A DNA stretch of 64,000 bases from Deinococcus indicus (GCF_002198095.1 NZ_NHMK01000012.1:86460-150459), one strand, 5' to 3'. Shown: positions 28,239 through 38,019, numbered from the stretch's first letter. Program-made: numbers and translations. Notes: generated from the sequence alone by a model not told the origin.

Positions 28239-29059
28239 ACCGGCTCCGGGAGGCGCGGCTGCGCCTGGGGCGTGTTCGCGTCGAGGTGCAGGGCGCGCCC
28301 GTCGAGGGTCAGGACCGACAGGTGCCGCACTGCCTCGCGCGGCGTGTCCAGATGCACGACGCCCTGCGGGTCGCTGAAGGCGCGGGCGCCGCCGTCGCTG
28401 CGGACCAGCGCGTCGGCCAGCGGCTGGCCCTGCGCGTCGAGCAGCTGCCAGCTCGAGCGGCGGCGCTGCGAGACGGGGGCCGCGCCGCCCGGCGTGGCCT
28501 GCGCGTGGAAGCTCAGGTCGCGTTCCAGCACCATCGGGGAGCGGGTGGTGACGCCCAGGTCGAGCGGGACGGTCACGGTGTAGTTCAGGTGGGGCCGCAC
28601 GGTCTGCCCGAGGCTGCTGAAGACGCTGGCGGTGTCGCCGGTCGCAACGGTGCCCAGGATGCCCAGGCCGGTGTCGCGGGCGGCGGGCGGCAGGTAGCGG
28701 TCCTCCCAGTCGTCCTGGCGCATCAGGGCGGCCAGGACCCGCCACAGGACCTGCCATTCGTCGCGGCCGAGTTCGTCGAGCTGCGCCTTGAAGAACACCG
28801 TCACCAGGAAGCGCAGGTCCATGCGGCGCGGGGCGAGGGTGCGGCTGACGCCCGCGCCGGTGTGGGCGTGCGTGAATTCCATGGAGCGCAGCGCGGCGTT
28901 CTCGCGCAGGTCGTGCAGGAAGAAGTTCAGGGTGGGGCGCGTCAGGCCCGACACCCAGCTGGGCGTGGGGGCGGCGAAACGGATGTCCAGCGCGTCGCGC
29001 GGCAGCCCCGCTTCGGTATAGACAAGCTCCTTGAGGGCCTGCTGAACGTCCGCGATCAC
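28235..29059 (-). CDS. DUF4255 / Pvc16-type tube-terminator protein
   Basis: 274 aa. The first 190 residues (VIADVQQALKELVYTEAG, PTLNFFLHDLRENAALRS, FKAQLDELGRDEWQVLWRVLAALM) match the Pvc16 N-terminal domain that caps tube and sheath in eCIS. A C-terminal carboxypeptidase-regulatory-like beta domain follows (LLDAQGQPLADALVRSDGGARAFSD). GTG start at 29059 has GGGGAG four bases upstream; an upstream in-frame ATG (29125) would add an arginine-rich stretch unlike the family. First gene of the minus eCIS operon. Confidence 0.85.
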   Translation of the reverse strand: MIADVQQALKELVYTEAGLPRDALDIRFAAPTPSWVSGLTRPTLNFFLHDLRENAALRSMEFTHAHTGAGVSRTLAPRRMDLRFLVTVFFKAQLDELGRDEWQVLWRVLAALMRQDDWEDRYLPPAARDTGLGILGTVATGDTASVFSSLGQTVRPHLNYTVTVPLDLGVTTRSPMVLERDLSFHAQATPGGAAPVSQRRRSSWQLLDAQGQPLADALVRSDGGARAFSDPQGVVHLDTPREAVRHLSVLTLDGRALHLDANTPQAQPRLPEPV

Positions 29060-29352
29060 TGGACTCCCCGCGGCGTGGCGAGGGCGCCGGGTACGCCCCC
29101 CACCAGCCCCCCCCACCGGAGGCATGTGCGGAAATACACTGATTTTTCTCGTCCCTGAGCAGTATTTTTCAAGGTTTTTCCTCGCGGTTAGGTGATGAAC
29201 GGGTCAGTATAGAGGCGCCCCCCGCCCCGCGTCTGCTCACATGTGGTGGACGGCTTCCGCCGCGTCTGCGATGTTGGATATCTCACAGCCACAGGCGCCG
29301 CCCACACCGGCCGCGTCACCTTCAACCCTGCACCCAACTTCCGGAGGAATCC
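29060..29352. promoter_or_regulatory. Divergent control region between the two eCIS operons
   Basis: 293 bp without a gene. Locally AT-rich for this replicon around 29140-29190 (aaatacactgatttttctcg, tatttttcaaggtttttcc). A TATAGA (29208-29213) could serve as a -10 for the sheath operon, but no good -35 is visible. The two eCIS arms are probably switched on together from here. Confidence 0.5.
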
Positions 29353-30981
29353 ATGCCCGAATACCTGTCACCCGGCGTCTACATCGAAGAATCACAGAGC
29401 GGCCCCCGCCCCATCGAGGGCGTCAGCACCACCACCGCCGCCTTCGTCGGCTTCGCTCCCAACGGCCCCGCCAACACGCCGGTCTTCGTGGCCAACTGGC
29501 AGCAGTTCAAGGAGATCTTCGGCACCGCCGACGCCAGCGGCGCCCGCAACCCCTTCATGGACGGCGCGTACCTCGCCCAGAGCGTGTACGCGTACTTCAA
29601 CAACGGCGGCACCCGCTGCTACGTCGTGCGTCTCGTGCCCAACCAGGCCGACACCCGCACCGCCCGCACCGTCGAGGCCGCCCGCCCGCTGCAACTGCCC
29701 AGCCGCGCCAGCAAGGCCGTGCCCAGCCTCAGCATCGTCGCCCGCGACGGCCGCCAGAGCGACATCCAGATCGAGGTCCTCGCACCCGACCCGGTCAAGA
29801 CCGACGCCGCTCCCAAAGGCAAGGACGGCAAACCGGCCGAGACTCCCGAGGACGGCAGCGACGGCCTGTTCACCCTGAAAGTCACCCGCAACGACCTGAC
29901 CGAGACCTTCCCCAACGTCTCCATCGGCAAGAAACACGCCCGCAACGTCGCCGAGGTCGTCAACAAGGACAGCACCCTGATCACCATCGAGGAGGCCAGC
30001 TCCACCGGACCCCTCGTCGAACGCGCCCCCGAGGCCGGCACCTACGTCCTGCAGGCCGACAGCAACGTCATCGAGCAGGGCCGCGAACTCAAGGGCCAGG
30101 ACTTCGTGGGCAGCGTGGACAGCCGCAGCGGCATCGAGAGCCTCGAGATCGCCGAGGAAGTCAGCATGATCGCCGTGCCCGACCTGATGAGCGCCTATCA
30201 GGCCGGCATGATCGGCGCGGACGGCGTCAAGGCCGTGCAGCGCGCCCTGATCGACCACTGCGAACGCAACGCCAACCGCATCGCGCTGCTCGACACGCCC
30301 CCCGACCTGACCCCCCAGCAGGCCGTGAAATGGCGCAACGTGGACACCAACTTCGACTCCAGCTACGCCGCCATGTACTACCCCTGGCTGAAGATCGAGG
30401 GCCCCGACGGCAACCCCATGATGGTCCCGCCCAGCGGCTTCGTGGCCGGCATCTACGCCCGCAACGACGTGGAACGCGGCGTCCACAAGGCCCCCGCCAA
30501 CGAGGTCGTGCGCGGCATCCTCGGGCCGGCCATCCAGATCACCAAGAGCGAGCAGGACATCCTGAACCCCATCGGCGTGAACTGCATCCGCGAGTTCCCC
30601 GGCATGGGCGTGCGCGTCTGGGGCGCCCGGACGCTGTCCAGCAACGCCCAGTGGCGTTACGTGCCGGTCCGCCGCCTGTTCAACTACGTCGAGACCAGCA
30701 TCGAACGCGGCACCCAGTGGGCGGTGTTCGAACCGAACGACGAGAACCTGTGGTTCCGCATCCGCCGCGACATCAACTCCTTCCTCACCAGCGTCTGGCG
30801 GGACGGCGCGCTGTTCGGCAACACCACCCGCGAGGCCTTCTACGTCAAGTGCGACGCCGAACTGAACCCCGACGAGATCCGCGACCGCGGCATCCTGCAG
30901 GTCGAGATCGGCATGGCCCCCGTCAAACCCGCCGAATTCATCGTGTTCCGCTTCAGCCAGCACGCCGGCGGCGGTCAGTAA
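29353..30981 (+). CDS. eCIS contractile sheath protein
   Basis: 542 aa. Starts MPEYLSPGVYIEESQSGPRPIEGVST, the tail-sheath signature. The C-terminal sheath domain includes NEVVRGILGPAIQITKSEQDILNPIGVNCIREFPGMGVRVWGARTLSSN. GGAGG five bases upstream of the ATG. Sheath subunits polymerise round the tube and drive contraction. First gene of the plus operon. One sheath gene only, against two or three in Afp/PVC. Confidence 0.96.
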   Translation: MPEYLSPGVYIEESQSGPRPIEGVSTTTAAFVGFAPNGPANTPVFVANWQQFKEIFGTADASGARNPFMDGAYLAQSVYAYFNNGGTRCYVVRLVPNQADTRTARTVEAARPLQLPSRASKAVPSLSIVARDGRQSDIQIEVLAPDPVKTDAAPKGKDGKPAETPEDGSDGLFTLKVTRNDLTETFPNVSIGKKHARNVAEVVNKDSTLITIEEASSTGPLVERAPEAGTYVLQADSNVIEQGRELKGQDFVGSVDSRSGIESLEIAEEVSMIAVPDLMSAYQAGMIGADGVKAVQRALIDHCERNANRIALLDTPPDLTPQQAVKWRNVDTNFDSSYAAMYYPWLKIEGPDGNPMMVPPSGFVAGIYARNDVERGVHKAPANEVVRGILGPAIQITKSEQDILNPIGVNCIREFPGMGVRVWGARTLSSNAQWRYVPVRRLFNYVETSIERGTQWAVFEPNDENLWFRIRRDINSFLTSVWRDGALFGNTTREAFYVKCDAELNPDEIRDRGILQVEIGMAPVKPAEFIVFRFSQHAGGGQ

Positions 30982-31109
30982 CCCGCGCCCCCCACTCTCC
31001 GCTGAGCGGCGCGCGGCCACGCCCTCCCCACCGACCCCCCACCCGCGCCGCCCCGGCAGCCCCGAACAGCAGCCCCTGAATCCCCACTCCCCTCACCGGA
31101 GGTACCCCT

Positions 31110-31568
31110 ATGACCGCACCCACCCGCAAGGACCCCCTCGTCGCCGCCTACTTCAGCGTTCAGTTCGACAACAAGGTCGTCGGCGCCTTCCGCGAGTGCA
31201 CCGGCCTGGGCAGCGAGAGCCAGGTCGTCGAGTACCGCGCCACCGACGCCAAGGGCCGCGCCGTCCTGATCCGCGAACCCGGCACCATGAAGTACAACGA
31301 CATCGTCCTCAAGCGCGGCATCACCAACGACATGGACATGTGGACGTGGCGCCAGCAGGTCGAGGAAGGCAACATGGACGAGGCCCGCCGCAGCGGCACC
31401 ATCACCCTGCACAACCAGAAGGGCGAACCCGTCGCCGCCTGGACCTTCGAGCGCGCCTGGCCCAGCAAACTCAACGGCCCCACCTACGACGCCAAGAGCA
31501 ACGAGGTCGCCATCGAGGAACTGACCATCACGCACGAAGGCTACAAGCGCGTGCCTGCGGGCGGCTAA
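31110..31568 (+). CDS. eCIS inner tube protein 1 (gp19-like)
   Basis: 152 aa. T4 gp19/Hcp-like tube fold: VAAYFSVQFDNKVVGAFRECTGLGSESQVVEYR, LKRGITNDMDMWTWRQQVEEG. GGAGG seven bases before the ATG. The usual main tube subunit that stacks as hexamers inside the sheath. Confidence 0.95.
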   Translation: MTAPTRKDPLVAAYFSVQFDNKVVGAFRECTGLGSESQVVEYRATDAKGRAVLIREPGTMKYNDIVLKRGITNDMDMWTWRQQVEEGNMDEARRSGTITLHNQKGEPVAAWTFERAWPSKLNGPTYDAKSNEVAIEELTITHEGYKRVPAGG

Positions 31569-31590
31569 GCGCGCCGTGCGGATCTGAAGC

Positions 31591-32025
31591 GTGAACGAAC
31601 TGCCTTTCATGCTGCCCGTCGGACTGTTCACGTCCGACGGGCAGGTTCACCGCAGCGGCGTGATGCGTCTGGCCACCGCGCTCGACGAGATCGAACCGCT
31701 CGGTGACCCGCGCGTGCAGCGCAACGAAGCCTACTACCCGCTGCTGCTGCTGGCCCGCGTCGTCACCCGCCTGGGACCCTTCGCGCCGGTCACGCCCGAC
31801 ATCCTGGCCGTGCTGCCCGCCGCGGACTTCGCGTACCTGCAGACCCTCTACAGCCAGATGAACACCGCCCCGGCCTCCACCTGGAGCGCGCCTGCCCAGG
31901 CCGCGCCCGGTCCGGCCGCAGCGGCGCAGCCTGCCGGCGCATTCCCGGACGACGTGATCGAGACGGAGTGCCCGCACTGCGGCGCCCTGCTGGAACTCGA
32001 CCTGTCCGCAGGCGTGTCCGCATGA
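31591..32025 (+). CDS. Tail assembly chaperone-like protein with C-terminal CPHC
   Basis: 144 aa, GTG start. The first 90 residues (FMLPVGLFTSDGQVHRSGVMRLATALDEIE, PLLLLARVVTRLG) resemble phage tail assembly chaperones (TAC_7/gp41-like). A Pro/Ala linker leads to CPHCGALLELDL, a half zinc-ribbon-like motif with only two cysteines. Its stop overlaps the next start (ATGA). Probably handles tube or tape-measure assembly. Confidence 0.65.
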   Translation: MNELPFMLPVGLFTSDGQVHRSGVMRLATALDEIEPLGDPRVQRNEAYYPLLLLARVVTRLGPFAPVTPDILAVLPAADFAYLQTLYSQMNTAPASTWSAPAQAAPGPAAAAQPAGAFPDDVIETECPHCGALLELDLSAGVSA

Positions 32026-32189
32026 CCGGCGCGCCCCGCCCCGCTCCGCCGGCCACCGGGCCGACCCCGGTCGGGGCGCGCGCCACGCCCGTCCCGACCA
32101 TCGACCTGGACGAGGTGACGCGGCGCGTGTACCAGCTGATGCTCGAGGACCTGCGCCTCGACCTCGCCCGGAACACCGGAACCCGCTGA
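32022..32189 (+). CDS. 55-aa eCIS protein sharing a C-terminal tag with the 1694-aa protein
   Basis: Starts in an ATGA overlap with the chaperone-like gene and ends 6 bp before tube protein 2. After a Pro-rich first half, residues 27-50 (IDLDEVTRRVYQLMLEDLRL onward) form an amphipathic helix. The same pattern, VDLDQVAREVYARLRERL, ends the giant DUF4157 protein encoded two genes downstream. Not a family I can name; small eCIS proteins with such helices are known in other loci. Confidence 0.75.
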   Translation: MTGAPRPAPPATGPTPVGARATPVPTIDLDEVTRRVYQLMLEDLRLDLARNTGTR

Positions 32190-32195
32190 GGACCT

Positions 32196-32828
32196 ATGGA
32201 CTTCAAAGCAACCGCCAGTTTCAACCGTGGCCGCCCGCGCGTGACCGCCACCCTGCGCCTCGGGCCGCTGGGACAGGCGACCTTCTCCGCCGGCGGCGAC
32301 GCCCCCACCCTCACACCGGCCGCGCGGCCCACCCACCGACCGGACGGCAACCCGCAACGCAGTTCCCTGTCGATCCTGAGCAACCACCGCTATCAGGTGT
32401 CCATCGACGGACTGGAGTACGCGGCGTTCAGCGAGGTCAGCGGCCTGCAGGTCGAGACGGAAACCATGGACTTCATCGAGGGCGGCGTGAACGACCGCGT
32501 GCTGCGCCTCCCGGTCCGGTCACGCGTCGGGAACCTGATCCTGAAACGCGGACTGGTCGCCGGGAACGAACTGCTCGAATGGCACCTGAACATCGTGCAG
32601 GGCTACCTGGACGTCCGGAACGTCACGGTCACCGTCTACGACCACCCGCAGGCCAGCCGCACCGCCGCCGGCGGGCAGGCGCTCGAGGCGCAGGTCCGCA
32701 TGCGGTTCGAACTGCTGCAGGCCTACCCGGTCAAGTGGAGCGGCCCGACCTTCAGCGGCAACGGGGACGCCGTGTCGGTGGAAACGCTGGAACTCGCGCA
32801 CTCCGGGTTCCTGCAGACCAGCCGCTGA
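32196..32828 (+). CDS. eCIS inner tube protein 2 (gp19-like) with N-terminal extension
   Basis: 210 aa. Residues 60-210 are a second gp19-type tube fold (HRYQVSIDGLEYAAFSEVSGLQVETE, ILKRGLVAGNELLEWHLNIVQGYLD). The first 58 residues are a basic, Pro-rich extension absent from tube 1. GAGGA three bases upstream. Second tube proteins of this type start the tube at the baseplate (Afp5-like). The extension may contact spike or cargo. Confidence 0.9.
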   Translation: MDFKATASFNRGRPRVTATLRLGPLGQATFSAGGDAPTLTPAARPTHRPDGNPQRSSLSILSNHRYQVSIDGLEYAAFSEVSGLQVETETMDFIEGGVNDRVLRLPVRSRVGNLILKRGLVAGNELLEWHLNIVQGYLDVRNVTVTVYDHPQASRTAAGGQALEAQVRMRFELLQAYPVKWSGPTFSGNGDAVSVETLELAHSGFLQTSR

Positions 32829-32883
32829 ACGTGCCCCGGCGCGCCCCGCCCGTCCGGCGGAAGCGGGCCACCAAAGGAGCCAA

Positions 32884-35800
32884 GTGAGTATCTTCGACGA
32901 GCGGCTGCGCCGCCTGAAACACGCCGGGCAGATGGCCGTCACGCAGCAGGACCGCGCCTTCATGCCCGGGACCCTCCCGTCCTTCTCCGCCGCGCCCGCC
33001 CTGCCGGTGCGCGGCCCCGTCCTCCCCACGGTCCTGCCGCCCGCCCGTCCCGGCGGTCCCCGGCGTGTCCAGGCGCGACTGCTGGCCCTGCCGGCCGCGT
33101 CGCCGCCCGCTCCCCCTTCCCGGTGGCCTGACGTTGCCCACGCGGCGGCGCCCGTCGCTGTCCCACGACCCGCCCCTCTGGCGGCCCTCACCACTGCAGT
33201 CGCCGCTCCGGCCCGGCAACAGGACACGGCAGCGTGGCAGCCCGCCGCAGAGGCTTCGGCCGCCGGTCCCCGTGCCGACACCGCTCCCCACGGCGACACC
33301 GTTCTCCACACCGACCCCGACCCGTACGGCGACTACGCCGAGGCGCTGGCGGCCGGCCTGTCCAGCACGCCGCCCCTGGGCCTGCTCCCCCCGACCCCGG
33401 AACCGACCGCTCTGACCGCGCCGCACAGCGCCGGCGAGGCGACCGGGGCCGCGCAGGACAGCCCGCTGCGGCCCGCCTCGTTCCTGGAGACCCTGGCCCT
33501 GAACACCCGCCCGGACGACCGGACGGCCGATCCGCTTCCGGCCTCCGGTCCCCCCCGGACGCTGGAAGTGTCACCGGACGCCCCTGTCACGGAGCGGTCG
33601 ATCCGGCCGGCACCCACTGCACCTGAGCCTGCCGCGCAGGTCACGCCGCCCCCCACAGACCACCCGGCCGCCGCTGGCGATAGCGCGACCGTTCCCGTGT
33701 CTCCGGCACCCGCTCCGGCATCCGATTCGCGCCTGGAGTCGTCGCCTACCCCCCGTCCCGTCCCGATGGCAGAGGCCGATGACGCTCCGCTGTCGCCTTC
33801 CCGGACAGGGGTTCCAGCGGCCCCCGCCGGACCCAGCCGCGAGGCCGAGAGCAGCGCGGCAGCGCCCAGGACGGAACCGGTCAGTACGGCGGCAGTGTCG
33901 CAGGATTCGGCCGCCTCTGGGTCTGGGGAACCGTCGGTGGACACCGGTCCCCCCCTGGTCTTCCCCGACGTTCCGACGCCCGAGGAACGCGAACGGCGCG
34001 ATCAGGAACGCCGGGAACTCGAGGCGCTGCTGCGCGCCGGGAACAACGACATTCCCGTGCGACTGCCCCGCAAGCCCCGCCCGCCGGGCGCCGCGCCGCG
34101 CCCGCGTGAACCGGAACCCGAGGAGGTGCGGCCCGCGCCGCCCATCCCGGCGGACGTGTCGCAGAACATCCTGGCCCGCCTGAACCGCTTCGCGGAACTC
34201 GAAGCGCAGGGCGAGGTGGAAGCCTCGCCGCTGGGGTTCGGGGAACTGCTGAACTGGCGTGACCACCACCCGGAACGCAACGTCGCTCCTGAAGGTGACG
34301 CGGCGGCCAGCCCGTCCGCCGGTCTGGACACCGCGCCCGCAGCGGTCCAGTCGGGCGTGCCGGCACCCGCCGCGCCAGACCTGCCGGCCGCGCCGCGCCT
34401 GCGGGCCCGTGCCAGCCGCTCGGGCCGCACCGCCCGCGACCGCGCAGCGGAACCCGCCGACACCGACGAGGAGCCGGACAGGGCACGCCCCGACGCGGCC
34501 CCCTCCTCCCAGGTTCTGCCCGCAGAGGCCAGACCTGATCTGCCCCGCCCGGTCCCGGTCGTCTCCCCAGCGCCCACGCCGGAGGTCGTCCCGCCGGTCC
34601 CCGCCCCGGCGGCGCCACCCGTTGCCATTCGGTCGCCAGCGGCCCGGCCTCCGGAACCCCAGCCCGTGCCGGTCAGCCGTCCGGTCCTCCCGACCCGGCC
34701 CCCGGCTCCGGCAGACGCACCGTTCGAGGTGCGGCCGGACGACAGGCCGCTGGACGTGGACCCAGCTCCGGCTCAGGCGGCCGCGGCGGATGACGCCATG
34801 CCGGGCGACTCCAGACCGGTTGGAAGCATGAACCCGGCCGACCCGTCCCGTACGCCGGACAAAGCGACCGGGCCTGAAACGCCCAGCCCGGTCGGGCCTG
34901 CGGCAGACGACCCCCGGCCCGACCCAGTCGCCACCCGGGGGGTCACCGACCTGCCCGGTCCCTCCCGACCGGCGGCGCCGCCACCCGTTCCAGAGGGCGG
35001 TGCGGCACGTCCGCACGAGGCGCAGCAGGACGCCCGCCCCCGCCCGCAGGAGCCACTGCCGGTCGCCAGGGTGGACGCACCGCCGGAAGCGGTCCCAGTC
35101 CTGCCGGGCCTCAACAGCCCGCAGCAACCGTCCATGCGCGCCGGGGGCAGTCCGGTGGCCGAAGCGCACACCGCTCCCATCAGCGTGATTCCCTCCCGAC
35201 CGGTGCCCGTCCCCGCAGATTCCGGCGTTCCGGTCGCGCGGCCGTCACAGCCTGACGCGCCCGCGCGGCGCGACGCCGGGCGCCTCCCGGACCCGCCGGC
35301 CCCGAACGGGCCCCACCCGGAGCGCAGTCCCTCTGCTCCGGTGGACGTTGCCCCGGTCAGCGCCGGCCCCCGCCAGCCGACCGCAGAACCACCACTCTCC
35401 AGCACCACGGACGACCGGACGCCCCCCGTCGGGCCGGAACTGACCGCTGATCTGCCGGGCGACGCTCAGGCCGCGCCGGCTCCGTCCGTGACCCTGCCGG
35501 TTCCCGGTCCCAGGCATGGCGATCGTCCGGTCGTGCGGCAGGAACCGGCGCCGCAGGTGACCGATCCGGTCGCCGTCGCTCTGCCACCCGTTCCGGCCTC
35601 TCCCCGGCTGCCCTCCGCTTCTCCGGCGCCGGCCCGGCCTGAACCGACTGTCCCGACCGTCGCGGCGCCCGAGGCCGCAGGCGTTCAGCAGATGGCCGTG
35701 CCCGAGCTGGCCGTACCCTACGCTCCGCTGGCGACCACGCCACCGGTCCCCCGAACGGAGACGCGGGAGCCGGCCCGGCCGGTGGACAGCCCCGGACCGT

Positions 35801-37968
35801 TCACTCCCGTGCCGAACGCCCCGGTTGTCCCGGTCGAACCTCACGCGGCTGGCGTCCTGCCGGAGGTGCCCAATCCAGCCCTCGCGGCTGCTCCGGCAGC
35901 CACTGTCGTGGAATCCATGGTGGCTGCGGACGGGTCATGGCGTCCCGCAGAGCTACCGGCTCCCGTTCTGCCGGATGTCCGCCCCGACACGCTCCTTCAC
36001 CCGGCCGTCGTCGTACAGCCCGTGGCGCCAGCTGACGTGTCACGGAGTCCCTCAGAGGCTCCAGCGCCCACTGCGCCGCACTACCGACCGGACGTGCCCG
36101 CTCGGCCGGTCATCACGGCGCCCGTCCCTGCGCCCACTCCGGAAGTCCTGCCAGAGCGGGCAGTGGCCGGAGTTCCCAGTACAGGGTCACGCACCGTCAC
36201 GCCCCCGACCGGGTTGCCCGTGATCCAGCGGGCACCGACCCCACAGCCCGCCATGCCTCCGGTTCCCGTGCCGGCGGGCCGACCGGAGTGGCAGGACGCC
36301 CCGGATGCCAGGACGGCGCCGGTTATGGCCCGGCCAGTCACTGTCCCGGTTGCGACCGGCCCTACCGCAACCGACCCTGCGCCGACCAGCCAACCTGGGA
36401 CTGACCCTGCCCCGACCGGCTGGACCGCCAAGCCCAGGCCAGGGATTCAGGCCGCCGCGCCCACGGTCCTTCCATCACCGTCCACGCGGCATGACACGCC
36501 CGGTTCTGCACGGCCCGACGGGCTGCCGTTGCCTGTCACGCCATCCGGCGAGGTGCCCGGAGGTCCACCGGTCCCGCCCAGCCGCCTGCCGCAACCCGTC
36601 GCTCCGGCCTTCGCGACGGCGGACCGCGTGGCCGCAGACGTCGTGGGAGCAGATCTCGTGGGAGCGGCCTTCGCACCGGGACGACCGGACGTGAGCAGTC
36701 TGGACACGGCACCGACCGTTCCGAACCTTCCACCCGTTTCCGCCACGCAGCCCATTGCCGCCCTGCCGCCTTCCCCCATCCTGCCATCGGTGCCGGGGGC
36801 GCTCCCGGCCACGCCGGTCGTGGTGCCGGCGTGGCCGTCGGAGGCCCTGCCCTCCGTCGTTCCGGTCACTCCGTTCCCCGCTCAGGAGCATCCAGGGATT
36901 CCGGCGGGTTCGCCCGACCGGGCGGCCACTCCCCCCCACTTCCCGGTGCCCGTCCCCCCGGAGGTGCCGGGGCCGGTCGTACCGGGGCTGTCCGGGTCGG
37001 CGCTGTCTGGATCGGCGGGGCTGTCCGGATCGAAGGGGCTGGCCGATCTGGCGGCGGCGTTCCCGTTCGCCGGGCCTGTGGCGGTCGCGCCCCCGTCAGG
37101 AGGGCAGCCGTCGGGAGGCCCGCCATTGAGGGTGGGGCAACCCGCCCTGCCGCCTGTGCCACGCCGCCACGATGACGGGCCGCCCGTCTCCCCCACCGCT
37201 CCGACGACTCCGGTGCAGCGGCTCTCGCAGGCGCTTCAGGCAGCGGTGCGGCACGACGGGCACGGGCAGCCGCTGGCACCGGGCGCGCAGGCGACCCTGG
37301 CGCGGTTGATGGGAACGTCCGTGGCGGACGTCCGCGTCGTCCGGAACGCCAGCGTCCTGCCGGCCCTGCAGGCCGCGCGGGCCGAGGCGCTGACGGTGGG
37401 CCGCACGGTGTTCCTGTCGCCGGACACGCGGCTCGACACGCCGGCCGGAACGGCGCTGGCCGCGCACGAGGTCACGCACGCCCTGCGGCGCGATCAGCCG
37501 TCGTTTGTGCCCGAGGTGCTGCGCCGCGCACCCGGCCCGGCCCGCCCGGACGCGCACGACGAGGAGGGCGTGGCGCTCGCGACCGAGCACGCCACGTACC
37601 CCGCCAGCGAGCCGGACCGGCGACCGGCCCCGCCTACCGCGTGGGAGGCGCGTTCCTGGGAGACGGACTCTCCGGCCCCGGCGCCCCGACCAGCAGCGCG
37701 GCCACCCACGTCGGCTCCCGCCCGGCCGGCGCCGGAGTCTCAGCCGTTCCTGCCGGGCGTGCCGCCGCCCGCGCCGGCCGGTGGGGCGTGGGTACACGCG
37801 GCGGCGCTGGACCGGCCGGCCGCTCCGGCAGCGGCGGAGCGGCAGGGAGATGGCGCGGCGGTGGGTCGCCGGGCGCCGTCGGCGCCGTCCGTGGATCTGG
37901 ATCAGGTGGCGCGCGAGGTGTACGCGCGGCTGCGGGAGCGGCTCAGCACCGAACTGCGCCGCGTGTGA
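32884..37968 (+). CDS. 1694-aa proline-rich protein with DUF4157 metalloprotease-like domain
   Basis: GTG start at 32884 with AAGGAG four bases upstream. The first 35 residues (SIFDERLRRLKHAGQMAVTQQDRAF) are ordered and charged. Residues about 40-1430 are Pro/Ala/Val-rich and predicted disordered, without clear unit repeats. Residues about 1440-1560 are a DUF4157 domain with the zinc-protease motif HEVTH (His1528-His1532). The tail ends in the helix VDLDQVAREVYARLRERL. DUF4157 proteins are linked to eCIS loci and often occur in cargo toxins. By size and place (end of the tube operon) it could be a secreted effector or a length ruler. Convergent with kynA. Confidence 0.8.
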   Translation: MSIFDERLRRLKHAGQMAVTQQDRAFMPGTLPSFSAAPALPVRGPVLPTVLPPARPGGPRRVQARLLALPAASPPAPPSRWPDVAHAAAPVAVPRPAPLAALTTAVAAPARQQDTAAWQPAAEASAAGPRADTAPHGDTVLHTDPDPYGDYAEALAAGLSSTPPLGLLPPTPEPTALTAPHSAGEATGAAQDSPLRPASFLETLALNTRPDDRTADPLPASGPPRTLEVSPDAPVTERSIRPAPTAPEPAAQVTPPPTDHPAAAGDSATVPVSPAPAPASDSRLESSPTPRPVPMAEADDAPLSPSRTGVPAAPAGPSREAESSAAAPRTEPVSTAAVSQDSAASGSGEPSVDTGPPLVFPDVPTPEERERRDQERRELEALLRAGNNDIPVRLPRKPRPPGAAPRPREPEPEEVRPAPPIPADVSQNILARLNRFAELEAQGEVEASPLGFGELLNWRDHHPERNVAPEGDAAASPSAGLDTAPAAVQSGVPAPAAPDLPAAPRLRARASRSGRTARDRAAEPADTDEEPDRARPDAAPSSQVLPAEARPDLPRPVPVVSPAPTPEVVPPVPAPAAPPVAIRSPAARPPEPQPVPVSRPVLPTRPPAPADAPFEVRPDDRPLDVDPAPAQAAAADDAMPGDSRPVGSMNPADPSRTPDKATGPETPSPVGPAADDPRPDPVATRGVTDLPGPSRPAAPPPVPEGGAARPHEAQQDARPRPQEPLPVARVDAPPEAVPVLPGLNSPQQPSMRAGGSPVAEAHTAPISVIPSRPVPVPADSGVPVARPSQPDAPARRDAGRLPDPPAPNGPHPERSPSAPVDVAPVSAGPRQPTAEPPLSSTTDDRTPPVGPELTADLPGDAQAAPAPSVTLPVPGPRHGDRPVVRQEPAPQVTDPVAVALPPVPASPRLPSASPAPARPEPTVPTVAAPEAAGVQQMAVPELAVPYAPLATTPPVPRTETREPARPVDSPGPFTPVPNAPVVPVEPHAAGVLPEVPNPALAAAPAATVVESMVAADGSWRPAELPAPVLPDVRPDTLLHPAVVVQPVAPADVSRSPSEAPAPTAPHYRPDVPARPVITAPVPAPTPEVLPERAVAGVPSTGSRTVTPPTGLPVIQRAPTPQPAMPPVPVPAGRPEWQDAPDARTAPVMARPVTVPVATGPTATDPAPTSQPGTDPAPTGWTAKPRPGIQAAAPTVLPSPSTRHDTPGSARPDGLPLPVTPSGEVPGGPPVPPSRLPQPVAPAFATADRVAADVVGADLVGAAFAPGRPDVSSLDTAPTVPNLPPVSATQPIAALPPSPILPSVPGALPATPVVVPAWPSEALPSVVPVTPFPAQEHPGIPAGSPDRAATPPHFPVPVPPEVPGPVVPGLSGSALSGSAGLSGSKGLADLAAAFPFAGPVAVAPPSGGQPSGGPPLRVGQPALPPVPRRHDDGPPVSPTAPTTPVQRLSQALQAAVRHDGHGQPLAPGAQATLARLMGTSVADVRVVRNASVLPALQAARAEALTVGRTVFLSPDTRLDTPAGTALAAHEVTHALRRDQPSFVPEVLRRAPGPARPDAHDEEGVALATEHATYPASEPDRRPAPPTAWEARSWETDSPAPAPRPAARPPTSAPARPAPESQPFLPGVPPPAPAGGAWVHAAALDRPAAPAAAERQGDGAAVGRRAPSAPSVDLDQVAREVYARLRERLSTELRRV

Positions 37969-38019
37969 CAGCGGAGGGATGGCCCCCCGGCGGGATCAAT
38001 CCGGAGGGCTCCTGCTCGC

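Noticed and set aside
29392..31020. Minus-strand open frame opposite the sheath gene
   Set aside because: Shadow of a clear tail-sheath gene with a good ribosome site on the plus strand.
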